Assembly: GCF_030158645.1 (NCBI RefSeq)
Contig: NZ_JAOASO010000133.1
Location: forward strand, 54,824 to 118,823
Direction of reading: 5' to 3'
From: Hydrogenophaga sp.
GTDB lineage: Bacteria; Pseudomonadota; Gammaproteobacteria; Burkholderiales; Burkholderiaceae_C
Length of the DNA stretch: 64,000 bases
Shown: positions 55,499 through 64,000 of the stretch, piece after piece
How positions within the stretch are numbered: the first letter of the stretch is position 1
How the letters are laid out: each line of letters starts with the position of its first letter
Notes under the pieces: generated by a model
The model's database searches: none
What the model was told of the DNA's origin: nothing
Seen by the model: only the letters and a program-made list of their open reading frames with translations
Program-made: the position numbers and the translations under genes

Positions 55499-58400
55499 CT
55501 AGGCTCGCAAGGCCTCCGACGGCGACTCGGCCCCAGAAGGTTTGCGCCCAAACAGCGACCCGAACCAGATCGACACATCGTCAACCAGCGTGAACACCGC
55601 CGGAATCACCAGCAGGCTCAGGAAGGTCGAGGTGATCAAACCGCCGATCACCGCCACCGCCATCGGTGAACGGAAACTGCTGTCGGCCGCGCCCCAGCCA
55701 ATGGCGATCGGCAACATGCCCGCGCCCATGGCGATCGTCGTCATCACGATCGGGCGCGCGCGCTTGTGGCAGGCATCCAGAATCGCATCCAGCCGGTTCA
55801 TGCCGTGCTCGCGCCGCGCCTCGATCGCGTACTCCACCAGCAAAATCGAGTTCTTCGTCGCCACCCCCATCAGCATGATCAAACCGATCAGCGACGGCAT
55901 GGAGAAGCTCTTGTCGGCCAGCAGCAGCGCCACGAAGGCGCCACCCAACGACAGCGGCAGTGCCGCCAGAATCGTCACCGGGTGCAGGAAGGCCTTGAAC
56001 AGCAGCACCAGCACGATGTAGATGCACAGCACGCCGGTCAGCATGGCCAGGCCGAAGCTGGCGAACAGCTCGCCCTGCACCTCGGCATCGCCGATCTCCA
56101 GCACCGACACGCCCGGTGGCAGGTTGCGCAGGCTGGGCAGTTTCTCCACCGCGTTCTTCATGTCGCCCAGCGCAATGCCGGCGAGCTCGACTTCAAAGTT
56201 GATGTTGCGCGCGCGGTCGTAGCGGTCGATCACGGCCGGGCCGCCGCCAAAGCTCAGCGTGGCCACCTGCCCCAGCATCACCGGCCCCTTGCCGCCCGGC
56301 ACCGCCAGACGGGCCAGCAAGTCCAGATCACCACGGGCGGAGGCGTCAAGCTTGACCACGATGGGAATCTGCCGCTGCGGCAGGTTCATCTTCGGGAGCG
56401 CCGTGTCGTAATCGCCCACGGTGGCAATGCGCAAGGTCTCGGCGATCGCGCTGCTGGTCACGCCCATGTCGGCAGCGCGCGCCAGGTCGGGCGTCACGCT
56501 GATCTCGGTGCGCACCAGCGACGCGGTGGACTGCACGCTGCCCACGCCGGGAATGGTGCGCAGGTCGCGTTCGATCCCGGTGGCCGCGGTGGTGAGCGCG
56601 GCGGCGTCGTTGCCGGTGAGCGTCAGGATGTACTTTTCACCCGAACCGCCCAGGCCCACCTTGCTGCGCACGCCCGGCAGGTTGGACATGGCCGCGCGCA
56701 TCTGGTTTTCGATGACCTGTTTGCGCGGGCGCGTGCCCCGCGCGTCGAGCTGGATGGTCAGCGCCGCCTTGCGCGACTCGGCCGTGCCCTGCGGCGCAAA
56801 GGGATCACTGCCTGCGGAGCCCGATCCGATGGTGGTGTAGACCGACTTCACATGCGGCACGTCCATCACCAACAGGCGCGCACGCTCGGCACTCGCCACG
56901 GTCTGCTGCAGCGTGGAGCCCGGTGGCAGTTCGATGTAGACCTGCGTCTGCGAGTTGTCGTCGGGCGGAATGAAGCCCTGCGGCAGCAGCGGAATCAGCA
57001 TGAGCGAGCCGACGAAGAACACGCCCGCGCCGATCATGGTGATCCAGCGGTGGCGGATGCACCAGGCCGCCCAGCCCCGGTAGGTGTTGAGCCAGGCGGG
57101 TTCGTCCTGGTTGGTCATCCACTTCCAGAAGGCACCGGTCACGCGGTTGCTGCGCGCCCAGCGCGGCATGTCCTGGGCCATCACCACCGGCTTGAGTAGG
57201 TAGGCCGCCATCATGGGCGTGAGCGCGCGCGCCACCACCAGCGAGGCGAACACCGCGAACGACGCCGTCCAGCCGAACTGCTTGAAGAACTTGCCCGGGA
57301 TGCCCGACATGAAGGCCGTGGGCAGGAACACCGCGATCAAGGCGAAGGTGGTGGCGATGACCGCCAAACCGATCTCGTCGGCCGCTTCCATCGACGCCTG
57401 GTACGGCGTCTTGCCCATGCGCATGTGGCGCACGATGTTCTCCACCTCCACGATCGCATCGTCCACCAGGATGCCGATCACCAGCGACATGGCCAGCAGC
57501 GTCACCACGTTGATGGTGAAGCCCATGTAGTGCATGCCGATGAAGGCCGGGATGGCCGACAGTGGCAGCGCGACCGCCGAGACCACGGTGGCGCGAAAGT
57601 CGCGCAGAAACAGCCACACCACCAGCACCGCCAGGATGGCACCTTCGTACAGCAGCACCATGGAGCCGTCGAACTCCTCCTGCACCGGCGTGACGAAGTC
57701 GAACGACTCGGTGATGCTCAGATCCGGCCGCGCGGCGCGCAGCTCCGTGAGCTTTTCGCGCACGCCATTGCCCACCTCGATCTCGCTGGCGCCGCGGCTG
57801 CGCGCGACTTCAAAACCCACCACCGGCTGGCCGTTCAGGAAGGCCGCGGCCGTGGGCTCGGCCACCGTGTCCTGGATGGTGGCGATCTGGTCCAGGCGAA
57901 CGCGTCGGCCGTCGGAGAGCGACAGCTCCAGCCGCGAGAGTTCTTCAGCCGATTGCAATGAAGACAGCGTGCGCAACGGCTGCTGGCTGCCGCCCAGGTC
58001 CACCCGGCCACCGGCGCTTTCGATCTGCACTTTGGCGAGTTGGCGCGACACGTCGGCCGCGCTCGCACCCAGCGCCTGCAGCTTCAGCGGGTCCAGCAGC
58101 ACCTGCACTTCGCGGTCCACGCCACCCACGCGGTTGATGGCGCCCACGCCGCGCACCGAGAGCAGCAGCTTGGAAATGTCGTTTTCGACAAACCACGAGA
58201 TGGCTTCCGCGTCCATCTTGTCGGACGACACGGTGTAGGCCAGCACCGCACCCCCGGCGAGCTCGACCTTGTTGATGATGGGTTCGCGCAGATCGGCCGG
58301 CAGGTCACCGCGCACCTTGGCCACGGCCGAGCGCACATCGTCCAGCGCTTCCTGCGTGTTCTTCTCGATGCGGAATTCGGTCGTGATGGTGACCGCGCCG

Positions 58401-58657
58401 TCCTGCACCTTGGTGGTGATGTGCTTGATGCCTTGCAGCGAGGCGAGGCTGTTTTCGATGACGCGCGCCACGTCGTTTTCCAGCTGGTTGGGCGCGGCGC
58501 CCGGCAGGCTGGCGCTCACCGTGATGTTGGGCACATCCAGGTCGGGGAAGTTTTGCACCTTCATCTGGCCGAACGAGAACAGGCCCGCCAGCGTCAGCAT
58601 GAAGAACAGCATCGACGCCGGGATCGGATTCTTGATGGACCAGGCAGAGACGTTCAT
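55499..58657 (-). CDS. RND efflux transporter, inner-membrane pump
   Basis: 1052 residues. HAE-1 type RND pump with 12 helices and two large periplasmic loops. Landmarks: ENDVARVIENSLASLQGIKH near residue 60, GILVDDAIVEVENI with the proton-relay Asp pair in helix 4 (near 395-405), and the PPGSTLQQTV segment near 570. The N-terminus MNVSAWSIKNPIPASM is that of the MdtB/CusA-like MmpL-free group in Burkholderiales. It would export drugs, dyes or bile-like compounds with the adaptor and outer-membrane partner encoded upstream (11- and 4-nt spacing), a full tripartite pump. Substrates unknown. Confidence 0.95.
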   Translation of the reverse strand: MNVSAWSIKNPIPASMLFFMLTLAGLFSFGQMKVQNFPDLDVPNITVSASLPGAAPNQLENDVARVIENSLASLQGIKHITTKVQDGAVTITTEFRIEKNTQEALDDVRSAVAKVRGDLPADLREPIINKVELAGGAVLAYTVSSDKMDAEAISWFVENDISKLLLSVRGVGAINRVGGVDREVQVLLDPLKLQALGASAADVSRQLAKVQIESAGGRVDLGGSQQPLRTLSSLQSAEELSRLELSLSDGRRVRLDQIATIQDTVAEPTAAAFLNGQPVVGFEVARSRGASEIEVGNGVREKLTELRAARPDLSITESFDFVTPVQEEFDGSMVLLYEGAILAVLVVWLFLRDFRATVVSAVALPLSAIPAFIGMHYMGFTINVVTLLAMSLVIGILVDDAIVEVENIVRHMRMGKTPYQASMEAADEIGLAVIATTFALIAVFLPTAFMSGIPGKFFKQFGWTASFAVFASLVVARALTPMMAAYLLKPVVMAQDMPRWARSNRVTGAFWKWMTNQDEPAWLNTYRGWAAWCIRHRWITMIGAGVFFVGSLMLIPLLPQGFIPPDDNSQTQVYIELPPGSTLQQTVASAERARLLVMDVPHVKSVYTTIGSGSAGSDPFAPQGTAESRKAALTIQLDARGTRPRKQVIENQMRAAMSNLPGVRSKVGLGGSGEKYILTLTGNDAAALTTAATGIERDLRTIPGVGSVQSTASLVRTEISVTPDLARAADMGVTSSAIAETLRIATVGDYDTALPKMNLPQRQIPIVVKLDASARGDLDLLARLAVPGGKGPVMLGQVATLSFGGGPAVIDRYDRARNINFEVELAGIALGDMKNAVEKLPSLRNLPPGVSVLEIGDAEVQGELFASFGLAMLTGVLCIYIVLVLLFKAFLHPVTILAALPLSLGGAFVALLLADKSFSMPSLIGLIMLMGVATKNSILLVEYAIEARREHGMNRLDAILDACHKRARPIVMTTIAMGAGMLPIAIGWGAADSSFRSPMAVAVIGGLITSTFLSLLVIPAVFTLVDDVSIWFGSLFGRKPSGAESPSEALRA

Positions 58658-58667
58658 GGCCCGGTCC

Positions 58668-59783
58668 TCACTTCACCACTTTGACGAGATCGGCTTCGTT
58701 CAGGAAACCCGCGCCCTGCACCGCCACCGGCTCGTCGGCCTTCACGCCTTCGAGCACCTCGACCCGCTCGCCCACCCGCCGGCCGGTCTGCACCTTGCGC
58801 TGGCTGGCCTTGTTCTGCGGGTCGATCACGAACACGTAGTTGCTGCCGTCGCGCACCACGATGGATTCGCTGGGCACCGTGAGCGCATCGCTCTGGCCCA
58901 GCTCAAAGAAGCCCTTGGCAAAAGTACCCGCCTTCAGCTCGTCGTTGCGCGGCAGGTCCACAAACACCAGGATGTTGCGCGTCTGCGGGTCCGCGCTGGG
59001 CGCGATCGCGCGCACCCGGCCGGTGATCTCCAGCCCGCTGGCCGCTGTGACCTTCACCTCCTGGCCTTTGCTCACACGCCCCACCTCGCTGGGCGTGACC
59101 TCGCCGCGCCATTCCATGCGGCTCTGGCGCACCAGGCGGAACAGCTCCTGCCCCGCGCTCACCACCGCACCCACGGTGGCACCGCGCGCCGAAATCACGC
59201 CGTCATCGGGCGCGAGCACCTGGGTGTTGCCCAGGCGAACCTCGGTGGCGCTCAGCACAGCCTTCGCGGCTTCCAGTTGCGCGCGCGCCACCTTCTCTTG
59301 CGTGAGGTAATGCGCCACCTGCGAAGCGGAGAGCGCGCCGCTGTCCTGGATGGACCGCGCCCGGTCGGCGTCGGCCTTGGCGTTCTCATGGCTGGCCTCG
59401 GCCTGCATCAGGCTGGCACGGCTCTGCAGGCTGTCGGCCTGCGTGGTTTCGCGCGCGAACTCGGCCAGCACCTGGCCCTTGCGCACCACGTCACCCACGT
59501 TCACGTTCACCGACGCCAGCCGCAGGCCATTGAGTTCGGCGCCCACGCTGGCCTCTTGCCAGGCGGTGATGTTGCCGTTGGCCTGCAGGCGGATCGGCAG
59601 GCTGCTGCGCTCGGGCTGGGCCACGGTCACGGTGAGCGAAGGCTTGGGGCCGGCGGCAGCCGCGTCGGGCGCGGGCGCCGCGGGCTGCTTGATGAACGCC
59701 CAGAAAACCACCAGCAGCACCAGGGCCAGGGCGATGGCCAGCCAGAGCCAGCGTTTGCGCGATGGGGAAGTTGTGGCGTTCAT
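58668..59783 (-). CDS. RND periplasmic adaptor (membrane fusion protein)
   Basis: 371 residues. One N-terminal membrane helix (WLWLAIALALVLLVVFWAFI) anchors it in the inner membrane. Lipoyl/barrel-sandwich halves flank a coiled-coil hairpin (about residues 90-175), with ITAWQEASVGAELNGLRL before it and LGNTQVLAPDDGVISARGA after it; a beta-barrel and membrane-proximal part follow (SRMEWRGEVTPSEVGRV). It bridges the pump and the outer-membrane channel. Its start overlaps the stop of the channel gene by 4 nt (ATGA), and the pump starts 11 nt after its stop. Confidence 0.94.
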   Translation of the reverse strand: MNATTSPSRKRWLWLAIALALVLLVVFWAFIKQPAAPAPDAAAAGPKPSLTVTVAQPERSSLPIRLQANGNITAWQEASVGAELNGLRLASVNVNVGDVVRKGQVLAEFARETTQADSLQSRASLMQAEASHENAKADADRARSIQDSGALSASQVAHYLTQEKVARAQLEAAKAVLSATEVRLGNTQVLAPDDGVISARGATVGAVVSAGQELFRLVRQSRMEWRGEVTPSEVGRVSKGQEVKVTAASGLEITGRVRAIAPSADPQTRNILVFVDLPRNDELKAGTFAKGFFELGQSDALTVPSESIVVRDGSNYVFVIDPQNKASQRKVQTGRRVGERVEVLEGVKADEPVAVQGAGFLNEADLVKVVK

Positions 59784-61201
59784 GCGGGGTCTTTGAGTGC
59801 GTTGGGGTTGTTCACGGGATCGAAGCCACCGCCCAGGGCGACGTAGAGCTGGATCCAGGCGTTGATGCGTTCTTGCTGCAGATTCACCGCGCTGCTGTCG
59901 GCGTTGAGCTTGAGGCGGCGCGCCTCTTCCAGTTCGTTGAGGTTGGCCAGGCCCACGCGGTAGCGCGCCTCGGTGCCCTTGAGCGACTGTTCGTAGCCGG
60001 CCACGGCCGTGACCGTCGACGCCTCCCGCTCGCGCAGGCTGGCCAGCGTCACCAGCGCCTGCTCCACCTCGGCCACCGCCTGGCGCAGGGTGCTGGCGTA
60101 CGCGATGGCCGCAGACTCGTAGCGGGCCTGCGCACTGTCGGTGCTCGCGCGAAGGCTGTCACGCCCCAGCAGCGGCAGGCTCAGGCGGATCGGTCCGATG
60201 GCCCAGGTGTTGAACGTGCCCTCGGTGCCGCTGCCGGAGAACCGGTTGCGCAGCAAGCTGCCCGAGAGCGACAGGCCCGGCAGCAAAGCGGCCCTGGCCA
60301 CGCCCACGTCTTCGCTGGCGGCCACCAGCTCGCGCTGTGCGCGGTAGACATCGGGCCGCTGGCGGATGACTTCGGCCGGCACGGCGTTCACCAACAGCAG
60401 GCCGTCAAGGCGCTCCGAAGACAGCAAGGCCGGCGCACCGGCCAGCCGCTGGCGCACCTCGGGCTCGGGCACACCGGTGAGCGCCACCAGCGACTTCACC
60501 TGCCGCTCGCAAACCTCGTCCTGCTGGCGGTAGCGCGCTGCGCTCTCGGCCGCGCTGGCGCGCGCCAGCGCGGCCACCGCCGGGGCGGTGAGGCCAGCGC
60601 GCTCGGACGTGCTGTTGTTCTGCGCCGTGACCGCGCGCGATTCGCGGTCGCGCAGGGCGACGGCGAGCTGCTCGCGGCACAGGCGCTGAGAAAAGTAGAG
60701 CTGTGCCAGTTCCGAGGCCACCAGGACCCGGGCTTCGTGCCAGCCCGCGCTGGCGGCGTCTTGCTGCGCCTTTGCGCTGCCCAGGCGCGCGGCGCTCTCA
60801 CCCCACAGACCGATCGCCCACGAGGCCTGCAAGCCGGCGCTCAGCGTGGTGCCCAGCGGAATGGTCGGGTCGGTGATGCCGCGGGTGGCGTTGGCCACCG
60901 CGTTCACCTGAGGCCCGTTCTGCGCCTCCACGCCGAAGCGGGTGGCGCGGGCGGAAAACACCTGCGCGCGGGCGGTGGCGATGCTGGGGCTTTGCGCTTG
61001 CGCGCGGTGGATCCAGTCGGTGAGCACCGGGTCGTCGAACCGGCTCCACCAGGCGGTGAGTTCCTGCGTGCTGCCCGAGTGGGCCAGCGGGGGCGCGTAC
61101 CAGCTGCCGGGCAGCACCACCGCCACGTCGGCGGGTGGTTTGGTCACGCTGCAGGCGCCGAGCAGTGCCGCGCACGCCGTCACGGCAAGCAAGTGCTTCA
61201 T
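59780..61201 (-). CDS. outer-membrane efflux lipoprotein (NodT/OprM family)
   Basis: 473 residues from ATG 61201. The lipobox LLGAC after MKHLLAVTACAA marks a lipoprotein, with the mature Cys at residue 18 or so. Two repeated halves of the TolC-like fold are seen: LTAWWSRFDDPVLTDWI at the start, NEDPEG-like beta segments, and repeat landmarks near RYRVGLANLNELEEARR and IQLYVALGGGFD. It forms the outer-membrane exit duct of the tripartite RND system. It starts the operon channel-adaptor-pump. The def gene lies upstream with a 98-bp gap, in the same direction. Confidence 0.94.
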   Translation of the reverse strand: MKHLLAVTACAALLGACSVTKPPADVAVVLPGSWYAPPLAHSGSTQELTAWWSRFDDPVLTDWIHRAQAQSPSIATARAQVFSARATRFGVEAQNGPQVNAVANATRGITDPTIPLGTTLSAGLQASWAIGLWGESAARLGSAKAQQDAASAGWHEARVLVASELAQLYFSQRLCREQLAVALRDRESRAVTAQNNSTSERAGLTAPAVAALARASAAESAARYRQQDEVCERQVKSLVALTGVPEPEVRQRLAGAPALLSSERLDGLLLVNAVPAEVIRQRPDVYRAQRELVAASEDVGVARAALLPGLSLSGSLLRNRFSGSGTEGTFNTWAIGPIRLSLPLLGRDSLRASTDSAQARYESAAIAYASTLRQAVAEVEQALVTLASLREREASTVTAVAGYEQSLKGTEARYRVGLANLNELEEARRLKLNADSSAVNLQQERINAWIQLYVALGGGFDPVNNPNALKDPA

Positions 61202-61299
61202 GAAATGGAATCCCTGTGGTTTGGTTTGACCCGGGCCCGACTCTAGTCGATGTGCCCGCCCCAACATGTCAATTCATTTCAACCGCGCGACGGTTTGTT

Positions 61300-61839
61300 T
61301 CAATCGTCTTCTGCCGCGTCCAGCCCGGGAAAAAGCACCTCGGTGAAGCCGAAGCGGCTGAAGTCGCGCACCCGCATCGGGTAGAGCTTGCCCCAGAGGT
61401 GGTCGCACTCGTGCTGCACCACCCGCGCATGGAAGCCCTCGGCCTCGCGGTCGATGGTTTGACCGTGCTCATCAAAGCCCTGGTAACGGATGCGGCGCCA
61501 GCGCGGCACCACGCCGCGCAGGCCCGGCACCGACAGGCAACCTTCCCAGCCCTCTTCTTCCTCGTCACCCAGCGGCGTGATGACCGGGTTCACCAGCACG
61601 GTGCGAGGCACCACCGGCGCTTCGGGGTAGCGCGGGTTGGTCGCGCCGCTGCCGAAAATCACCACCTGCAGGTCCACCCCGATCTGCGGCGCGGCCAGCC
61701 CTGCGCCGTTGGCAGCCACCATCGTCTCCTGCAGGTCCACCACCAGCTGGTGCAGCTCGGGCGTGTCGAAGCGGGTGATGGGCTGGGCGTGGCGCAGCAG
61801 GCGCGGATCGCCCATTTTCAGGATGGTGTGGATGGTCAT
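61300..61839 (-). CDS. def: peptide deformylase
   Basis: 179 residues. Removes the N-formyl group from new proteins with an Fe2+ or Zn2+ ion. All three motifs are present: [10 protein letters not shown] (46-55), EGCLS with metal Cys101, and QHECDH with metal His143 and His147 and catalytic Glu144. Length and C-terminus are those of the proteobacterial short form. It lies alone upstream of the RND operon. No fmt gene is adjacent, so it may be a second deformylase gene; that cannot be checked here. Confidence 0.96.
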   Translation of the reverse strand: MTIHTILKMGDPRLLRHAQPITRFDTPELHQLVVDLQETMVAANGAGLAAPQIGVDLQVVIFGSGATNPRYPEAPVVPRTVLVNPVITPLGDEEEEGWEGCLSVPGLRGVVPRWRRIRYQGFDEHGQTIDREAEGFHARVVQHECDHLWGKLYPMRVRDFSRFGFTEVLFPGLDAAEDD

Positions 61840-61913
61840 GGGTTGGACAAGCGGGGGAGATGGGTTTAGTTTCGCTGATCACGTCACCCCACGCGACCAC
61901 CCGAGGAGAACCC

Positions 61914-62228
61914 ATGAAGACCGCCCTGCTCGCCTTCGCCCTGATGCTGCCCTTGATGGCCCAGGCCCAGGGCGCCGGGATCTTCAAGGGCGCCGACCTC
62001 GCCCTGGGGGCCAAACTCATCGCCGAGAACCGATGCGCGACATGTCACGCCAGCAAGGTCGGCGGCGACGGCAGCGCCATCTACCGCCCGAAAGGCCGCA
62101 TCCACAACGCCGGCCTGCTGCGCGGCATGGTGGAGAACTGCAGCACGCAGCTGAACCTGCAGCTGTTCCCGGAAGAAGTCACCGCCATCGCGGCGGTGCT
62201 CAACCGGGATCATTACCGGTTCAAATGA
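61914..62228 (+). CDS. small exported c-type cytochrome
   Basis: 104 residues from ATG 61914; GAGGAGA lies 5 nt before it. Signal peptide MKTALLAFALMLPLMAQA then a short single-heme protein with CATCH (Cys41, Cys44, His45). The axial Met is uncertain: Met72 in RGMVENC is the only Met after the heme motif. The size and the ending region FPEEVTAIAAVLNRDHYRF suit a diheme-free, class I-like small cytochrome of unknown partner. It diverges from def (74-bp gap) and ends 25 bp from the Sel1-repeat gene, which is convergent. Confidence 0.88.
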   Translation: MKTALLAFALMLPLMAQAQGAGIFKGADLALGAKLIAENRCATCHASKVGGDGSAIYRPKGRIHNAGLLRGMVENCSTQLNLQLFPEEVTAIAAVLNRDHYRFK

Positions 62229-62253
62229 GCGAGTGGTTCAAGAGCGCCGATGG

Positions 62254-63750
62254 TCAGCTGAGGAGCCAACCGAGCAGTCCAGCCAACAGCACCCCGGGAA
62301 CTGCCTGCACCTGTTCTGCATAAGCTTTGGCATGACGCAGGTATGCCGGTCGTTGCACACGCCAGAAATACGTCCATGTGCTCATGTGACCACGCAGCAG
62401 CTGTGTGGCCCTCTCGTCACCGGCATCGGCAGCGCGGATCCACTGCGCAATGGCTTGCTCTTCGTCACGGGGCACACCATCACCCCGCATGAGCATGAAA
62501 CCGGCATCCACGGCAGACCCTTTGAAGCCCCGATCCGATGCCTCGAGGAAATAGCCGAACGCACGAGGTTTGTCGACGGCTTCACCCAAGCCGAAGTAGT
62601 AGACCGACGCCATGCAGGCATAGGCCGTGGGTGTGTCCCGCTCCATGGCAGCGCGGCAAATGGAAGCCACGCGCTCCGGCGCCTTGGGTGTGCCGTGCAA
62701 GCCGTTGGCCAGAATGCGAACCAGGGTTGCCAAGGCCCAGTCATCACCCAACACAGTTGCACCTTCCAAGTCGGCGAGGGCCTCAGCGGGATTCGGTCCC
62801 TCAAGAAGCATCGACGCTCGCGTACTCAGTGCCATTTTGGCTTCTGGATCCAGATGAAGTGCTCGAGTCGCGGCCTCCATGGCCATGGCACCGTCACCTT
62901 CCGCGTTCGCGAGTGCCGCAAGACTCGCCCAGGCGCTGGCATTGTCCGGATCCCATGTCAGCGACTCTTGAAGCAGAACCGTGGCTTGGTGACGCTTGTT
63001 GGCGACCCAGAGTTCGTCGGCCTTGTACTCGGCCAGTTGGCTGCGTAGCACCGCCGTGGTTTTGGACCCTGGGTAGTCGCGCGCAAACACATGCACAAAC
63101 GCTTCGCCCTGCCGCCAACTGCCGCCCCATTTGGGCTGGAGGTAGTGGAGGTATTCCAGAGGGGTCAGGTAGCCGCCACCACCCAGCGCCTGCATGGCCC
63201 GATCCACAACAAGCGCGGCTTCGCGGGCCCCTCGGTTGTAGTACGCCGTGACGACCAGGCCGCGTTGACAAGGGTCACAAGAAGGTCCCAACCGCTCCAG
63301 GGCCTCTTCGTACAAGGGCTCAGCCTCAGCCATCAAGGCGTGCATTCGCGCGAAATTGTCGGTGTGCACATCTCGCGCCATATGGACGCCACGGGCTGCC
63401 CAAGCGATGTTGGTCTTCAGTTTGGCTTGCACCAATCGAACAGAGCCGTGATCGCTGGCTCGCAGCCAAACCTCGAACAACGCAGGCTCCACGCGCCAGC
63501 GGCGCGCCATGGTCTCCAGCGCGTTGTTCAGCCGTTGATTGACGTGTACATCGGTCGAAGACTGCTTCAAGCGCAACTCAATATCAGCCTCGGCTCGAAC
63601 ATGGTCGCCGGCCCTCACCCACTCTATCCATTGCCCGGACCAAGAGACCGGTTCAACGCGCTGCGGAGTGCCGACGGTGAGAGCGTTAACCGGCGCGCAC
63701 AGTACCCAAATGAACAGCAAGAACCAGATGTGAAATGAGTTCTGCAACAT
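62254..63750 (-). CDS. exported Sel1-like repeat protein
   Basis: 498 residues from ATG 63750; AGGAGA lies 7 nt upstream. A signal peptide or membrane anchor (NSFHIWFLLFIWVLCAPVNA) comes first. The middle and C-terminal parts hold helical repeats: TPR-like pairs near residues 265-335 (LTWDPDNASAWASLAALANAEG) and two Sel1-type repeats near 395-470 (MASVYYFGLGEAVDKPRAFG; FMLMRGDGVPRDEEQAIAQW). A short hydrophobic end (VPGVLLAGLLGWLLS) may anchor it. Function unknown; such proteins are interaction scaffolds in the periplasm or at the membrane. It lies 44 bp after the ligA stop, same strand. Confidence 0.82.
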   Translation of the reverse strand: MLQNSFHIWFLLFIWVLCAPVNALTVGTPQRVEPVSWSGQWIEWVRAGDHVRAEADIELRLKQSSTDVHVNQRLNNALETMARRWRVEPALFEVWLRASDHGSVRLVQAKLKTNIAWAARGVHMARDVHTDNFARMHALMAEAEPLYEEALERLGPSCDPCQRGLVVTAYYNRGAREAALVVDRAMQALGGGGYLTPLEYLHYLQPKWGGSWRQGEAFVHVFARDYPGSKTTAVLRSQLAEYKADELWVANKRHQATVLLQESLTWDPDNASAWASLAALANAEGDGAMAMEAATRALHLDPEAKMALSTRASMLLEGPNPAEALADLEGATVLGDDWALATLVRILANGLHGTPKAPERVASICRAAMERDTPTAYACMASVYYFGLGEAVDKPRAFGYFLEASDRGFKGSAVDAGFMLMRGDGVPRDEEQAIAQWIRAADAGDERATQLLRGHMSTWTYFWRVQRPAYLRHAKAYAEQVQAVPGVLLAGLLGWLLS

Positions 63751-63794
63751 GTGATTTCTCCTCGGTCTCGATGACCGGCGGAGAAATTTAACAC

Positions 63795-64000
<206 letters not shown>

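Overview
The window is high-GC chromosomal DNA from a betaproteobacterium of the order Burkholderiales, most like a member of the Comamonadaceae (Hydrogenophaga or Acidovorax type). I base this on the protein families, the yciB-bolA-ppiC order, the purL and map-glnD neighbourhoods and the richness in acyl-CoA genes. It is gene-dense, and gene order and base composition look like stable core genome. I see no rRNA, tRNA, CRISPR array, integrase, transposase or prophage.

Layout. Bases 1-13600: a cut TPR-like gene, a GNAT acetyltransferase, trhO, a patatin-like lipase, two tandem HDOD regulators, tex, a histidine kinase with a double-receiver partner, a Bcr/CflA-type drug exporter and a Kef-type cation/proton antiporter. 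Bases 13600-26600: twelve tightly packed leftward genes for fatty-acid and acyl-CoA metabolism (FadB-like, thiolase, acyl-CoA dehydrogenase, Dabb protein, reductases, thioesterase, desaturase, AidB-like dehydrogenase, GST, ElaA-type GNAT), with a perfect 12-bp palindrome upstream of the first gene. Bases 26700-35000: a complete LIV-type ABC importer, an acyl-CoA ligase and a second solute-binding protein, all leftward. A 20-bp palindrome lies upstream of the importer and a hairpin lies between its binding-protein gene and its permease genes.

Bases 35000-42500: a Crp/Fnr regulator, then selO-msrB-cysK-luciferase-like oxidoreductase (redox and sulfur), a TerB/DUF697 protein, and yciB-bolA-ppiC closed by a bidirectional terminator. 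Bases 42500-47500: a DUF1624 acyltransferase-like membrane protein, an alpha/beta hydrolase, a hemerythrin behind an FNR-type box, a membrane-anchored TIR protein and a DUF808 protein. Bases 47500-55200: purL, then map-glnD. Bases 55200-61900: a convergent gap holding two inverted 102-bp structured repeats, a complete RND efflux operon and def. Bases 61900-64000: a small cytochrome c, a Sel1-repeat protein and the 3' end of ligA.

The most unusual items are the paired 102-bp repeats at 55246-55488, in which both the outer and inner stems differ between copies yet stay self-complementary. Others are a dispersed-repeat fragment translated in frame inside purL, a trhO reading frame that runs 234 bp into the convergent GNAT gene, a LivF-type ATPase with Arg instead of the Walker A Lys, a TIR domain fused through a membrane helix to a C-terminal beta-rich domain, and several genes whose -10-like box lies only 6-8 nt from the start codon, suggesting leaderless mRNAs. 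Domain, family and motif assignments come from reading the translations; no database search was possible.
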